Assembly (NCBI GenBank): GCA_035289165.1 | Contig: DATDYA010000010.1 | Span: forward strand, 1-19,813 | Origin: DATDYA01 sp035289165 | Lineage (GTDB): Bacteria; Patescibacteriota; Patescibacteriia; Magasanikbacterales; GWA2-37-8 | Reading direction: 5' to 3' | Length of the DNA: 19,813 bases | In this document: positions 8,395 to 16,338 of the stretch, piece after piece | Numbering within the stretch: position 1 is the stretch's first letter | How the letters are laid out: every line of letters starts with the position of its first letter | Program-made: the position numbers and the translations under genes | The notes under the pieces: model-generated | Databases searched by the model: none | What the model saw: only the letters and a program-made list of their open reading frames with translations | What the model was told of the DNA's origin: nothing

Positions 8395-9585
8395 ATGTCA
8401 GTTAAAATTGACGAGAAAAAAATTGAAGAGTTCTTAACCCGAGGGGTTGAAGCAATTTATCCCGATGTCGAAGCTTTGCGGAAATTGCTTATGTCTGGTA
8501 AACGTATACGCGCCTACCAAGGATTCGACCCAACTGGTCCGTATCTGCATGTCGGTCATGCTATGGGCATTAGAGCGCTGCGTTTATTACAAGATCTAGG
8601 TCACGAAGTAATATTTTTAGTTGGAGATTTCACCGCCATGGTAGGCGACCCAGATAAAGATTCAACACGTGATATGCTAACTGAAGAACAAATTGAGAAA
8701 AATATGGCTGGCTGGAAAGAGCAGGCAGCTCAGCTTATAGATTTTTCTGGCGAGAACCCGGTTCAATTTAGAAGAAATTCTGAATGGTTAAGTGATGTAA
8801 AATTGGTTGAGGTTTTAAAAATGATGTCAAAAACAACCTTACAGCGTACTATGGAACGAGATTTATTTGATCGTCGTTTGAAAGCCAGTGATCCAATACG
8901 TTTGCATGAGATCGTTTATCCGATTATGCAAGGTTATGATGGGGTAGCCATGGGTGTAGACATGGAAATAGGCGGGGCTGACCAAACTTTTAATATGTTA
9001 ACTGGCAGAATATTATCAAAAGCCTATTTGAATAAAGAAAAATTTGTCCGTGCCAATCGTATGATGAATGCACCCGATGCTCGCACTATGAGTAAAACTA
9101 AGGGGAATGGGATTAACCTCTCTGATAGACCGGAGGATATGTATGGTAAGGCCATGTCATATTCCGACGAGGAAATTTTAAACGGATTGGAATTTTTGAC
9201 GGAGGTGCCGATGGGTGATATTGGGGCAATAAAAAAAGCCATGGAAAAAGGAGAGAATCCAATGCAGTATAAAAAATTAATGGCATTTGAAATTGTGAAG
9301 ATGATTAAAGGTGAAGCAAGCGCTAGGCAGGCCGAAGAGCATTTTTCAACAGTGATCAGTAGTAAAGAAAAGCCAACCGACATACCAGAAATTAAACCGA
9401 CTAATTACGATGTGATTACTGTTTTAATCGAGTCGAAGATAACTAGTAGTAAATCTGAGGCTCGGCAGGTTATCCAACAGGGCGGCGTGAAGTTAAACGA
9501 CCAAAAGGTGGATTCTTTTGACACAGAAGTTAAGCCTGGTGATGTCTTACAAAAAGGAAGTCGTTTCTTTGTAAAAGTAATTTAA
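8395..9585 (+). CDS. tyrS: Tyrosyl-tRNA synthetase
   Basis: Class Ic synthetase charging tRNA-Tyr. 396 aa from this start. It shows YQGFDPTGPYLHVGH (HVGH at 52-55), VGDFTAMVGDP, YPIMQGYDGVAM, GGADQTFNMLTGR, and the signature TMSKT in ARTMSKTKGN (231-235). An S4 RNA-binding domain (about 330-380, SKSEARQVIQQGGVKLN) ends the protein, as in the bacterial TyrS subfamily with MSKTKGN. The frame is open back to ATG 8350, but the 15 extra residues are low-complexity (Asn and Thr rich) and unlike TyrS N-termini, so 8395 is preferred; neither start has a clear Shine-Dalgarno site. Transcribed after valS and the kinase-like gene and before the lipoprotein. Confidence 0.95.
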   Translation: MSVKIDEKKIEEFLTRGVEAIYPDVEALRKLLMSGKRIRAYQGFDPTGPYLHVGHAMGIRALRLLQDLGHEVIFLVGDFTAMVGDPDKDSTRDMLTEEQIEKNMAGWKEQAAQLIDFSGENPVQFRRNSEWLSDVKLVEVLKMMSKTTLQRTMERDLFDRRLKASDPIRLHEIVYPIMQGYDGVAMGVDMEIGGADQTFNMLTGRILSKAYLNKEKFVRANRMMNAPDARTMSKTKGNGINLSDRPEDMYGKAMSYSDEEILNGLEFLTEVPMGDIGAIKKAMEKGENPMQYKKLMAFEIVKMIKGEASARQAEEHFSTVISSKEKPTDIPEIKPTNYDVITVLIESKITSSKSEARQVIQQGGVKLNDQKVDSFDTEVKPGDVLQKGSRFFVKVI

Positions 9586-9589
9586 TATT

Positions 9590-10030
9590 ATGAGGAAATA
9601 TTTTTTGCTTTTGGTTATAAGTGTAATCGTTATAAGTGGTTGTAGTTTAGTTGACGTGACTGGGCCTAGAGATTTGAACCAATTAACAAATAGTACTGAT
9701 AAACAATCATCGGTTACTTTAAAAGTAAGTGCCGGTTATACAGGTGGCCCAGGTGAAATGCCGGTAATTGATTCGGCGACTGGTGAAATAAAATTTATGA
9801 ATGGTTTGCCAGTATATTTTGATGCTGGAGAGGTGAAAGATCTAAAGAAAAAATTACCTGATTGTTATTTAGGTAAACCAATTATAAAAGTAATCGCCGA
9901 CGTGGCATTGAGTAAAAAAGAGTATGTTAATACCGCTTTGCTTGAGCCGGAGCGGCAGGCCTATTATGAAGTTAAGATTTTGAAATATATCGAACCAGCT
10001 AAAGTTTTAGAAGCTAGACCTTGTGAATAA
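9590..10030 (+). CDS. Small predicted lipoprotein, function unknown
   Basis: 146 aa. A short positive N-terminus (MRK), a hydrophobic stretch (4-15) and the lipobox VISGC with Cys18 indicate a signal-peptidase-II-processed lipoprotein anchored outside the membrane. A Ser/Thr/Asn-rich linker (about 28-45) leads to a compact domain with two further cysteines (C92 in LPDCYLG and C145 in RPCE, the second last residue), which could form a disulfide. I do not recognise the family. It sits between tyrS and argS, 4 bp after the former, so it is expressed with translation genes although it faces the outside. Confidence 0.8.
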   Translation: MRKYFLLLVISVIVISGCSLVDVTGPRDLNQLTNSTDKQSSVTLKVSAGYTGGPGEMPVIDSATGEIKFMNGLPVYFDAGEVKDLKKKLPDCYLGKPIIKVIADVALSKKEYVNTALLEPERQAYYEVKILKYIEPAKVLEARPCE

Positions 10031-10034
10031 TACT

Positions 10035-11744
10035 ATGTCTATTGAATATACTAATAATTTAAAGGAACATCTAAAAATTTTAGGTGTGCAAGGCGAGATG
10101 GAATTTAGTATTCCACCAAAACCAGAAATGGGGGATTTGGCGTTTGGTTGTTTTGGGATCGCCAAACAAGAGGGAGGAAATCCAGTGGAAGTAGCAAAAG
10201 ATTTGGAAGAAAAGTTTAAAGCTATTAATGATCCACTTATAACAAAAGTGCAATCTTTTGGTCCTTATCTTAATTTTTATTTAAATACTGGCCGGCTGGC
10301 CGAAATAGTTTTGGAAGGATTAAAAAAGGAAGGGGACGCGCTTGGTTTTTTTGAGGCCGGCCAAAATCAAAAAGTGCTTATTGAATACCCTTCTAACAAT
10401 ACTCACAAAGAATTTCATATTGGACATTTACGCATTTCTTGTATCGGTAACGCTTTAGTGCAGATTTTTCGTAAGGCGAATTTTAACATTATTCCGATAA
10501 ATTACATTAATGATTTTGGTGCCCATGTCGTAAGGTGTCTGTGGGGGATAAAGAAATTTCATCCGGATGAGATTCCGGGAGATAACTCGCAAAAATGGTT
10601 GGGCGAGGTTTATACCGAAGCCAGTAAATATATCAAAGAGCATGAGGAGGAAGTTCGACCGGAGCTCGATGAATTACAACAGAAGTTGGAAGCCCGCGAA
10701 CCGGACGTGATGGCGTTATTTGATAAAACACGCGACTGGAGCATGCAAGGTTTCTTAAAAATTAATGAGGAGCTCTGGACTAGACATGAAAAAATTATTT
10801 ATGAAAGCGATATAAAAGATAAAGGCCAGGCCATCGTGGATGAATTGCTGGAGAAGAAGATCGCCGAAGTTGGTGAGCGGGGAGCTTTAATTATCAACTT
10901 AGAAAAGTATGGTCTAGATATTGCTTTACTCCGTAAAGCAACCGGGGCCGGAGTATATCTAACTAGCGATTTGGCTTTGGCACATGAGAAATTTGATAAC
11001 TTTGACGTAGTTGAAAGTATCAATGTTACTGGTTCAGAACAAGAGTTCTATTTTAAACAAATGTTTAAAATATTAGAATTATACGGTTTTAAAAATAAAA
11101 TGACGCACATTGGTTGTGGATTGGTGACTTTACCAAGTGGTAAGATGTCTTCCCGTGAAGGTAATGTAGTTTTATATGAAGATTTACGCGACGAAGTGAA
11201 GAAGTATTTAAAAAAAGAGATTGAACCGCGACACGCTGATTGGTCTGAAGAGAAAGTGGAAAATACAGCCCTGACCATGGCTCTGGCAGTTTTAAAATTT
11301 ACAATGCAAAAACATGAGGCTAAGAAGGTAATTGTGTTTGATTTGCAGGAGGCAGTTAGCTTTGAGGGGTTTAGCGCACCCTATATTTTATACGCCGTGG
11401 CCCGTATTAATAGTCTGGAGAGAAAGGCCAAAACAGATGGGTTGGTTCAATTGGAGATCGATTACTCTGTTTTAAAAGAAAATGAAGAAAAGAATTTATT
11501 ATTAATGATTGCTTCTTACGAAGAAGTAACGAAAAAAGCTTGGCAGAATTATAATCCGTCAGTCGTCGCAAAATACGCTTTTGATTTAGCACAGTGTTTT
11601 AATGATTTTTATAACAAACATAGTGTCTTAAACACTGAAGACCCGGTATTGGGGTACGCTCGCTTAGCACTTACACTTGCGGTCCGCGATACGATTAAAG
11701 ACGCCCTCAGCGTTTTGACCATCGAGACAGTCGATGAAATGTAG
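10035..11744 (+). CDS. argS: Arginyl-tRNA synthetase
   Basis: Charges tRNA-Arg (class I). 569 aa from ATG 10035; a GTG at 10023 in frame would add 4 residues and overlap the lipoprotein stop by 8 bp, which is also possible. An N-terminal Add-1 domain is seen (PPKPEMGDLAFGCFGIAK near 27-45). The HIGH motif is in SNNTHKEFHIGHLR (HIGH at 128-131), YINDFGAHV follows, and the signature is KMSSR in PSGKMSSREGN (370-374), typical of ArgS variants. The C-terminus is a DALR-type helical anticodon-binding domain (YILYAVARINSL onward to the end). Length is normal. It follows the lipoprotein by 4 bp and precedes pyrD by 12 bp. Confidence 0.96.
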   Translation: MSIEYTNNLKEHLKILGVQGEMEFSIPPKPEMGDLAFGCFGIAKQEGGNPVEVAKDLEEKFKAINDPLITKVQSFGPYLNFYLNTGRLAEIVLEGLKKEGDALGFFEAGQNQKVLIEYPSNNTHKEFHIGHLRISCIGNALVQIFRKANFNIIPINYINDFGAHVVRCLWGIKKFHPDEIPGDNSQKWLGEVYTEASKYIKEHEEEVRPELDELQQKLEAREPDVMALFDKTRDWSMQGFLKINEELWTRHEKIIYESDIKDKGQAIVDELLEKKIAEVGERGALIINLEKYGLDIALLRKATGAGVYLTSDLALAHEKFDNFDVVESINVTGSEQEFYFKQMFKILELYGFKNKMTHIGCGLVTLPSGKMSSREGNVVLYEDLRDEVKKYLKKEIEPRHADWSEEKVENTALTMALAVLKFTMQKHEAKKVIVFDLQEAVSFEGFSAPYILYAVARINSLERKAKTDGLVQLEIDYSVLKENEEKNLLLMIASYEEVTKKAWQNYNPSVVAKYAFDLAQCFNDFYNKHSVLNTEDPVLGYARLALTLAVRDTIKDALSVLTIETVDEM

Positions 11745-11756
11745 GTATATTATTTT

Positions 11757-12851
11757 ATGATTTACGAAAAGATTATTCGACCCATTTTTTTTCGGTTTGA
11801 TCCAGAAACGATTCATCATTTTGTAATAAAATTTTTGGGTTTAGCGGCAAGTTTATGGCCGATTAATTTTTTAATTAAGAAATTTCTTTTCGTCCGATCG
11901 CCGGTATTAAAAGTAAAATTAGGCCGAATTGAGCTAGAAAATCCTGTAGGCCTGGCAGCTGGTTTCGACAAATTTATGGATGCACCCCAGGCTTACCCAA
12001 TGCTCGGGTTTGGTCACGCGGAATTAGGTTCTTTTACTTTAAAAGAACAACCGGGTAATCCACGACCTAGATTGTGGCGTCTGCCGAAGGACAAAGCTTT
12101 GATAGTCTATTATGGCTTGGCTAATTGTGGCATAGAAAAGATGAAAAAACTATTTTTAAAGTTAAAAGTTGGCGGTTATCCCTATGGTATAAGCATCGCG
12201 CCGAATAACGATCTGTCTCCAGAAGAAATGGTTAAAAATTATTTTGAGTCATATCAACAAATTTATGAGGAAGCGACATATATAACCCTAAATGTTAGTT
12301 GCCCTAATGTAGCAAAATGTGAACTTTTTGCGCAGATAAATTTCATTGAAGATCTGCTTCAAAAAGTATCGGAGTTTCGAGAATTAAATAATATCCAGAA
12401 GGATATCTTTGTAAAGATTGGCCCAGATTACGATTTAGCCGAGTTGGATAAAATTATCGACCTATGTTTGAAATACAAGTTGACCGGGGTTGTGGCCACT
12501 AATTTAGTTAAAAAACGTGATACGATCCAACCAGTTTCGACTGCAACAGAGCTCAATCATCCCGGTGGTATTTCCGGTAAGCTTTTACAGCAAAAGAGTG
12601 ATAAGACGATCGAGCATATTTATCGAAGAACCAGAGGTGCGTTAAAGATTATCGGTTTAGGCGGAATTTTTACGGCCGAAGATGCCTATCGAAAAATTAA
12701 ACTCGGAGCAAACGCCGTGCAAGTGATTACCGGTTTTATTTACGAAGGCCCTTTGATGGTTCGAAGGTTAAATCGGGGTTTGTTAAAGTTGTTAAAAAAA
12801 GATAATTTTAAAACATTGGAAGAAGCGGTAGGAAGCGGAGTGAGGAATTAA
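11757..12851 (+). CDS. pyrD: Dihydroorotate-dehydrogenase-like FMN enzyme, class 2 scaffold with class 1A-like active site
   Basis: 364 aa FMN TIM barrel. Class 2 features: an N-terminal membrane-associating helical extension (1-45, FDPETIHHFVIKFL), NPVGLAAGFDK (K72), and the QPGNPRPRLWRLP block. The phosphate-binding end is typical (GGISGK near 270-275, IGLGGI, GANAVQVITGFIYEGP). The active site differs: the catalytic-base loop is NVSCPNV (179-185), with Cys182 where class 2 enzymes have Ser and class 1A have Cys. The orotate loop is YGLANCG (119-125), resembling class 1A GLPNxG rather than class 2 GFNNxG. ATNLV (247-251) lacks the usual Thr/Ser after Asn. It may make orotate with a different electron acceptor, or act on another substrate. 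No other pyrimidine gene is in the window. It ends 3 bp before the LuxI/FeeM-like gene, whose ribosome binding site lies within its 3' end. Confidence 0.8.
   Translation: MIYEKIIRPIFFRFDPETIHHFVIKFLGLAASLWPINFLIKKFLFVRSPVLKVKLGRIELENPVGLAAGFDKFMDAPQAYPMLGFGHAELGSFTLKEQPGNPRPRLWRLPKDKALIVYYGLANCGIEKMKKLFLKLKVGGYPYGISIAPNNDLSPEEMVKNYFESYQQIYEEATYITLNVSCPNVAKCELFAQINFIEDLLQKVSEFRELNNIQKDIFVKIGPDYDLAELDKIIDLCLKYKLTGVVATNLVKKRDTIQPVSTATELNHPGGISGKLLQQKSDKTIEHIYRRTRGALKIIGLGGIFTAEDAYRKIKLGANAVQVITGFIYEGPLMVRRLNRGLLKLLKKDNFKTLEEAVGSGVRN
12842..12846 (+). promoter_or_regulatory. Strong Shine-Dalgarno site for the LuxI/FeeM-like gene
   Basis: GAGGA, 8 nt before ATG 12855 and inside the end of pyrD. 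It stands out because most genes in this window have no Shine-Dalgarno site, so this gene may be translated independently of pyrD. Confidence 0.55.
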
Positions 12852-12854
12852 ATT

Positions 12855-13925
12855 ATGGAATCAAAGTTGTCTGTTATAAGTAAAAAATGGAAATCCCGAC
12901 CGCAATTGGTCGGGGAAATAAATGGTGCTGATTGGTCAATTTATTTGGCCAAGGATTTTTTTAAAAGCAAATGGTACAGTAAAGAGTTAAAACAAGCCGT
13001 TATTTTATGTCGCCAGAATTTTAGGCGTTACGGGGATGTGCCAGAATTAGATGCTTATGATAAAAAATCTCAGGTTTGGCTTACACGAGTTAAATATCAA
13101 GACCGAGAAGGGGCTCAAAAAGAGGAGTGGTTTTCTTTGCGGTATATTTCGGTGGTTGGGACGCCAGAGTTCAGCGATGATTTTAAAATAGGTTTGGCTA
13201 CAGGGATAAATTATTCAGATTTAATTATTGATAAAATTTACCACGGAAAAAAAGCCGGACTCAAGAAGGTTTTTACCATTTCCCGTATTTGTGCTTATAA
13301 CCCGGACGATGCCGGTGGCATAAATAAATTTAATTTTACCCAGTTGGCCACTGCCTTAACTTTAGAGGCGACGATTAAGAAAAATCGTTGGTCTCATGAC
13401 AAAGCGGTTTATCTGACTGGCATGTTTAATCAACACCTATTTAAGCACCTGGTCTGTTTCAAACAAAGTCGCAAGCCAACGGTATTGGCCTGGCCATTAG
13501 CTTATAAGACTTTAAATTTGGACAATAATTTATTTCATAACCTGAGAGTGGGCGAACTTGGTCACAAGCACCCAAATTATTTTTTGGATTTGGAAGAATT
13601 GGTATCTTTTATCGATAAATTATTAAAAAGGAAGAAGATTTCCATTAAGACTTTAAAGTTTTTTTTGGGTAAAAATTTTGATTCGGCTAACCTGACAAGA
13701 CAGTTGAGATTAAAACGTAAGAAAATTGTTTTTGGTTTAACGAAATTAGGGAGCATGTTTGTTTATAAAGGAAAATTGCCCGAGGCCGAACTGACTGGAG
13801 AGGAATTGCGTCAGATGATAGATAAAGAAGTCAGTCACGCCATTGTCTTGACTTTGGTAGCGGCAAAAGAATTGACTAAAAATATCCACACAACATTCCG
13901 ACAATTAAAAATTAATCTTAAGTAA
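12855..13925 (+). CDS. Possible N-acyltransferase of the LuxI/FeeM type, otherwise unknown
   Basis: 356 aa, no signal peptide or membrane segment. The first about 220 residues show a sparse pattern like acyl-homoserine-lactone synthases and N-acyl amino acid synthases (GNAT-like fold): CRQNF with R53 and F56, PELDAYD with D66 and D69, a strand SLRYI with R96, and ISRI with S143-R144 where LuxI-type enzymes have E-x-S-R (the Glu is Thr here). A helix-rich block follows (LATALTLEATIKK, 164-176), as in the acyl-binding half of those enzymes. Residues about 245-356 are basic and helical (many Lys), a possible extra domain. The family call is from motif spacing only. Context supports a biosynthetic role: 3 bp after the pyrD-like gene, 1 bp before the E1-like gene, nitroreductase beyond. 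It could instead be an unrelated CPR-specific family. Confidence 0.6.
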   Translation: MESKLSVISKKWKSRPQLVGEINGADWSIYLAKDFFKSKWYSKELKQAVILCRQNFRRYGDVPELDAYDKKSQVWLTRVKYQDREGAQKEEWFSLRYISVVGTPEFSDDFKIGLATGINYSDLIIDKIYHGKKAGLKKVFTISRICAYNPDDAGGINKFNFTQLATALTLEATIKKNRWSHDKAVYLTGMFNQHLFKHLVCFKQSRKPTVLAWPLAYKTLNLDNNLFHNLRVGELGHKHPNYFLDLEELVSFIDKLLKRKKISIKTLKFFLGKNFDSANLTRQLRLKRKKIVFGLTKLGSMFVYKGKLPEAELTGEELRQMIDKEVSHAIVLTLVAAKELTKNIHTTFRQLKINLK

Positions 13926-13926
13926 T

Positions 13927-15183
13927 ATGCAAAATGATCATCTAGCCACCAAGCCGATTGTTTGGCGAGCAGAGGATTTGTTTAATCAGCAAGCCATTAA
14001 AATTGAGGGTGGCGAGATTTGCATTCGTTATAACGAAGTGTGGCTACGTTTTCCACCCCAGGCCCAATTTGACTTAACCCAGGCGACTATTTTTGGTTTA
14101 AATGAACGGCTAACTTTGGCAGCTCTTTCACCTCGAACCGATGTCTCTGGTATAACATTGCGCGACCAATTTAATACCGAGTGGGAAAAATATTTTGAAG
14201 TTTTGGAAAGTGAAGAAAAGTTTTTACGCTATGGTTATTTTGTTTATTATCCCGGGCGGAAACATATAGTCCATTATTCTGATCCTTATTGGCATAAGAT
14301 TGTGTCGGTAGCGAGTAATTCCATGTTATATAATAATCCCGAGGGAAATTTGTCTTGGCGTGAAGTTCGGCAAATTTTTGATAATACCGTTGTTGGGGTG
14401 GTGGGTTGTAGTGTGGGCAGTAATATTACTCATAATATTGTCATGGACTTGCGGCCTAATAATATCAAAATAGCGGATAAGGTCATGTATAAAATGGAGA
14501 ATATTAATCGGGTGCGTCTGACTTATTCTGACATGGTGAAAAGTAGTGCTGAAAGGAGCGGGCCAATGGATATTGGTTTGCGGAATAAGGCTGAGGTGGT
14601 GGCAGATCAAATAAATAGTATTGACCCGTTTGTTAATGTTTATGCCTACACCGAAGGAATAACCGAAGAAACACTAACGACCTTTTTTGATGGCGACGGT
14701 AACGAACCAAAAATTGACATCTTAGTTGAAGAAATTGACGACCCGCAAATTAAACTGATGCTTCGCCAGGAGGCAAGAAAGAGAAAATTACCATTAATAA
14801 TGGCGAGCGACATGGGTTCGGTGGTCCAGGTGGAAGTTGAACGATATGATTTAGACGAAAAATTGCCCCTAACCTATGGGCAATCGGATGATTCTTTAAT
14901 CCAGGCGGTAGCCGATGTTTGTGACAACGGTAGTAACCGCAAGGTATTTTTTAATTTTGTTGATTCACTGATCGGTAGTGATTATCGGCAGGGAGAGCTC
15001 TTGAAAATCATCGAAGAGAAATGTGAGATTCCTACCTCGACCATTATTCCTCAATTGGGTTCAACCGCTCAAGCTTCTGGCGCTATAGTTGGAGAAATAG
15101 TGGCTCGTCTAAGGCTGGGTTACCAATATCCACCGCGTTTCTCTTTCAACAAAAATACTTTAGAAGTAAAAATTTACCAGTAG
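13927..15183 (+). CDS. E1/ThiF-like adenylyltransferase of the MoeY (Rv1355c) type
   Basis: 418 aa. An N-terminal family-specific region (1-150) precedes a Rossmann ThiF/E1 domain: nucleotide loop VVGVVGCSVGSN (155-166), ENINR (191-195) matching the E1 Asn/Arg positions, Lys221 in NKAEVVADQINSIDPFVNV, and the acidic ILVEEIDDP (265-273) before MLRQEARKRKLPLIMASDMG. The VGxSVG loop, EEIDxxxIK.xxRxxAR and VEVERYDLD blocks recall mycobacterial Rv1355c/MoeY rather than ThiF, MoeB or TcdA. No CxxC zinc pairs are seen. MoeY-type proteins carry a nitroreductase-like C-terminal half; here the chain ends at 418 and the nitroreductase is the adjacent convergent gene. Expected chemistry is ATP-dependent adenylation of a carboxylate; the substrate is unknown. 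It starts 1 bp after the preceding gene, so it is likely coupled. Confidence 0.85.
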   Translation: MQNDHLATKPIVWRAEDLFNQQAIKIEGGEICIRYNEVWLRFPPQAQFDLTQATIFGLNERLTLAALSPRTDVSGITLRDQFNTEWEKYFEVLESEEKFLRYGYFVYYPGRKHIVHYSDPYWHKIVSVASNSMLYNNPEGNLSWREVRQIFDNTVVGVVGCSVGSNITHNIVMDLRPNNIKIADKVMYKMENINRVRLTYSDMVKSSAERSGPMDIGLRNKAEVVADQINSIDPFVNVYAYTEGITEETLTTFFDGDGNEPKIDILVEEIDDPQIKLMLRQEARKRKLPLIMASDMGSVVQVEVERYDLDEKLPLTYGQSDDSLIQAVADVCDNGSNRKVFFNFVDSLIGSDYRQGELLKIIEEKCEIPTSTIIPQLGSTAQASGAIVGEIVARLRLGYQYPPRFSFNKNTLEVKIYQ

Positions 15184-15186
15184 AAT

Positions 15187-16299
15187 TTAGATCAAGACTT
15201 TATCTAAAGGCCAGCGAGGGGAGTGTGGTCGTTCTTGATCAGACTCTCTTTTTAAATAACCAATTCTGACTAAGGTCATAATTTTTTGAGTAGAATGTAA
15301 AAAAGTCATGGAAAATAGTTTGTTGATCATAGCGACTTCACTTATACCAGCGTGAATGGCTGTAGAAAGACCGTGTTCAGTTGCGACAATAAGTATTTGT
15401 TGTAAAATTTTACCAGTTGCAATCCAATCGGCGATAGAATCGTCGGCAGCAGTGATAAAGCAAATAGCCGGGGATTTTTCAATGCCGATTTTACCGCCAG
15501 TGGCAAATTTTAGGCCATCTTCTGGATAAAGCGGTTGTTCGCCAAGTAAGCCTTTGTGTAGCCGTTCTGCTTCGTCGTCTTTTAAACCAAAACCAAACCC
15601 AGGCATGCCAATAAAACTATCGGTGCCATTCGGTAAGAGCCAACTACCCAATTCACGGCTGAATTTATTGGAGTTAATAACATAGTTATCCGCTTGAGCC
15701 TGGAATTCGCCGATCATAAGCCGTCTTAGTCGATCAGTAACGAGGTGGATTTTTAAATTGTCTTTTTCATATCCTTTGATAGTTTCTCCGAGCTCTGGTG
15801 ATAGCGTCCTTTTTTCGTCATATTCAGCCCGCATTATTTTTCTTTTAAAAAGTGTTTTGAGGTCATAAGATGGTTGAACGGGGTTTTCCGCAGCGACTAC
15901 TGTAATGCTAGCTACGGGGATTAGTTTGTTTTTGGCATTTGAAGGTTTAAAATCTTCTTTATTTTCATTAATTATTTTTATTTTTGTATCCTGGCCAAAA
16001 TAGGCCGCGCCATATTCAATGTTTTGGATGGCGCAGCCGATGCTAATAACAGTTTGTCTTCCATCAACATCTGAAGCGGATAAGATATAGTTACCGTCAA
16101 TAAAAATTTTTATTTCCGCTGCCGTTTGGTCGATCTTGAATCTCCAAGGTTGGGTATTGTGTGAACTGGCTGCTAAGTGGCCAAGAAGGGATAAATATTT
16201 AAGCTGTTCCAGTGGGCTTAGTGATTTGTAACCAGCTTGGTCGAGGATGGAATTTTTCCAAGTTGAGTAGTTTGGTAGAGATTTTATGTCGGTTAGCAT
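15187..16299 (-). CDS. Acg-like nitroreductase-family flavoprotein
   Basis: 370 aa, soluble. Motifs of the nitroreductase superfamily branch that includes mycobacterial Acg (Rv2032) are present: SSHNTQPWRF (45-54, FMN-phosphate region), GCAIQNIEYGAAYFG (88-102), the KRKIMRAEY block (152-160, usual RRTNRxxF), a long helix DWIATGKILQQILIVATEHGLST (291-313), LVRIGY (343-348) and the C-terminal PRWPLDKVL. At about 370 residues it fits two fused nitroreductase-like halves, as in Acg, which is longer than a plain nitroreductase. Acg-type proteins bind FMN and may lack reductase activity. The stop is 3 bp from the E1-like gene's stop with no terminator between them, so transcripts should overlap. 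It corresponds to the second half of MoeY-type fusions. Confidence 0.85.
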   Translation of the reverse strand: MLTDIKSLPNYSTWKNSILDQAGYKSLSPLEQLKYLSLLGHLAASSHNTQPWRFKIDQTAAEIKIFIDGNYILSASDVDGRQTVISIGCAIQNIEYGAAYFGQDTKIKIINENKEDFKPSNAKNKLIPVASITVVAAENPVQPSYDLKTLFKRKIMRAEYDEKRTLSPELGETIKGYEKDNLKIHLVTDRLRRLMIGEFQAQADNYVINSNKFSRELGSWLLPNGTDSFIGMPGFGFGLKDDEAERLHKGLLGEQPLYPEDGLKFATGGKIGIEKSPAICFITAADDSIADWIATGKILQQILIVATEHGLSTAIHAGISEVAMINKLFSMTFLHSTQKIMTLVRIGYLKRESDQERPHSPRWPLDKVLI

Positions 16300-16307
16300 A
16301 GAAAGGT

Positions 16308-16336
16308 TTGAATAATGTCCTTTGATAATGTATAAT
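16308..16336 (+). promoter_or_regulatory. Promoter of the membrane histidine kinase
   Basis: TTGAAT (16308-16313), 17-bp spacer, perfect TATAAT (16331-16336). Start near 16343 places the TTG at 16322 and the ATG at 16328 upstream of the transcript, supporting ATG 16376 as the real kinase start. Confidence 0.65.
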
Positions 16337-16338
16337 AT

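Noticed and set aside
11715..11751. TTGACC and TATATT before the pyrD-like gene as a promoter
   Set aside because: The spacing is 25 bp, too long for a sigma-70 promoter.
14326..14610. 94-aa minus-strand frame rich in His inside the E1-like gene
   Set aside because: The His richness comes from reading the E1 gene's own codons in antisense; no independent signal.
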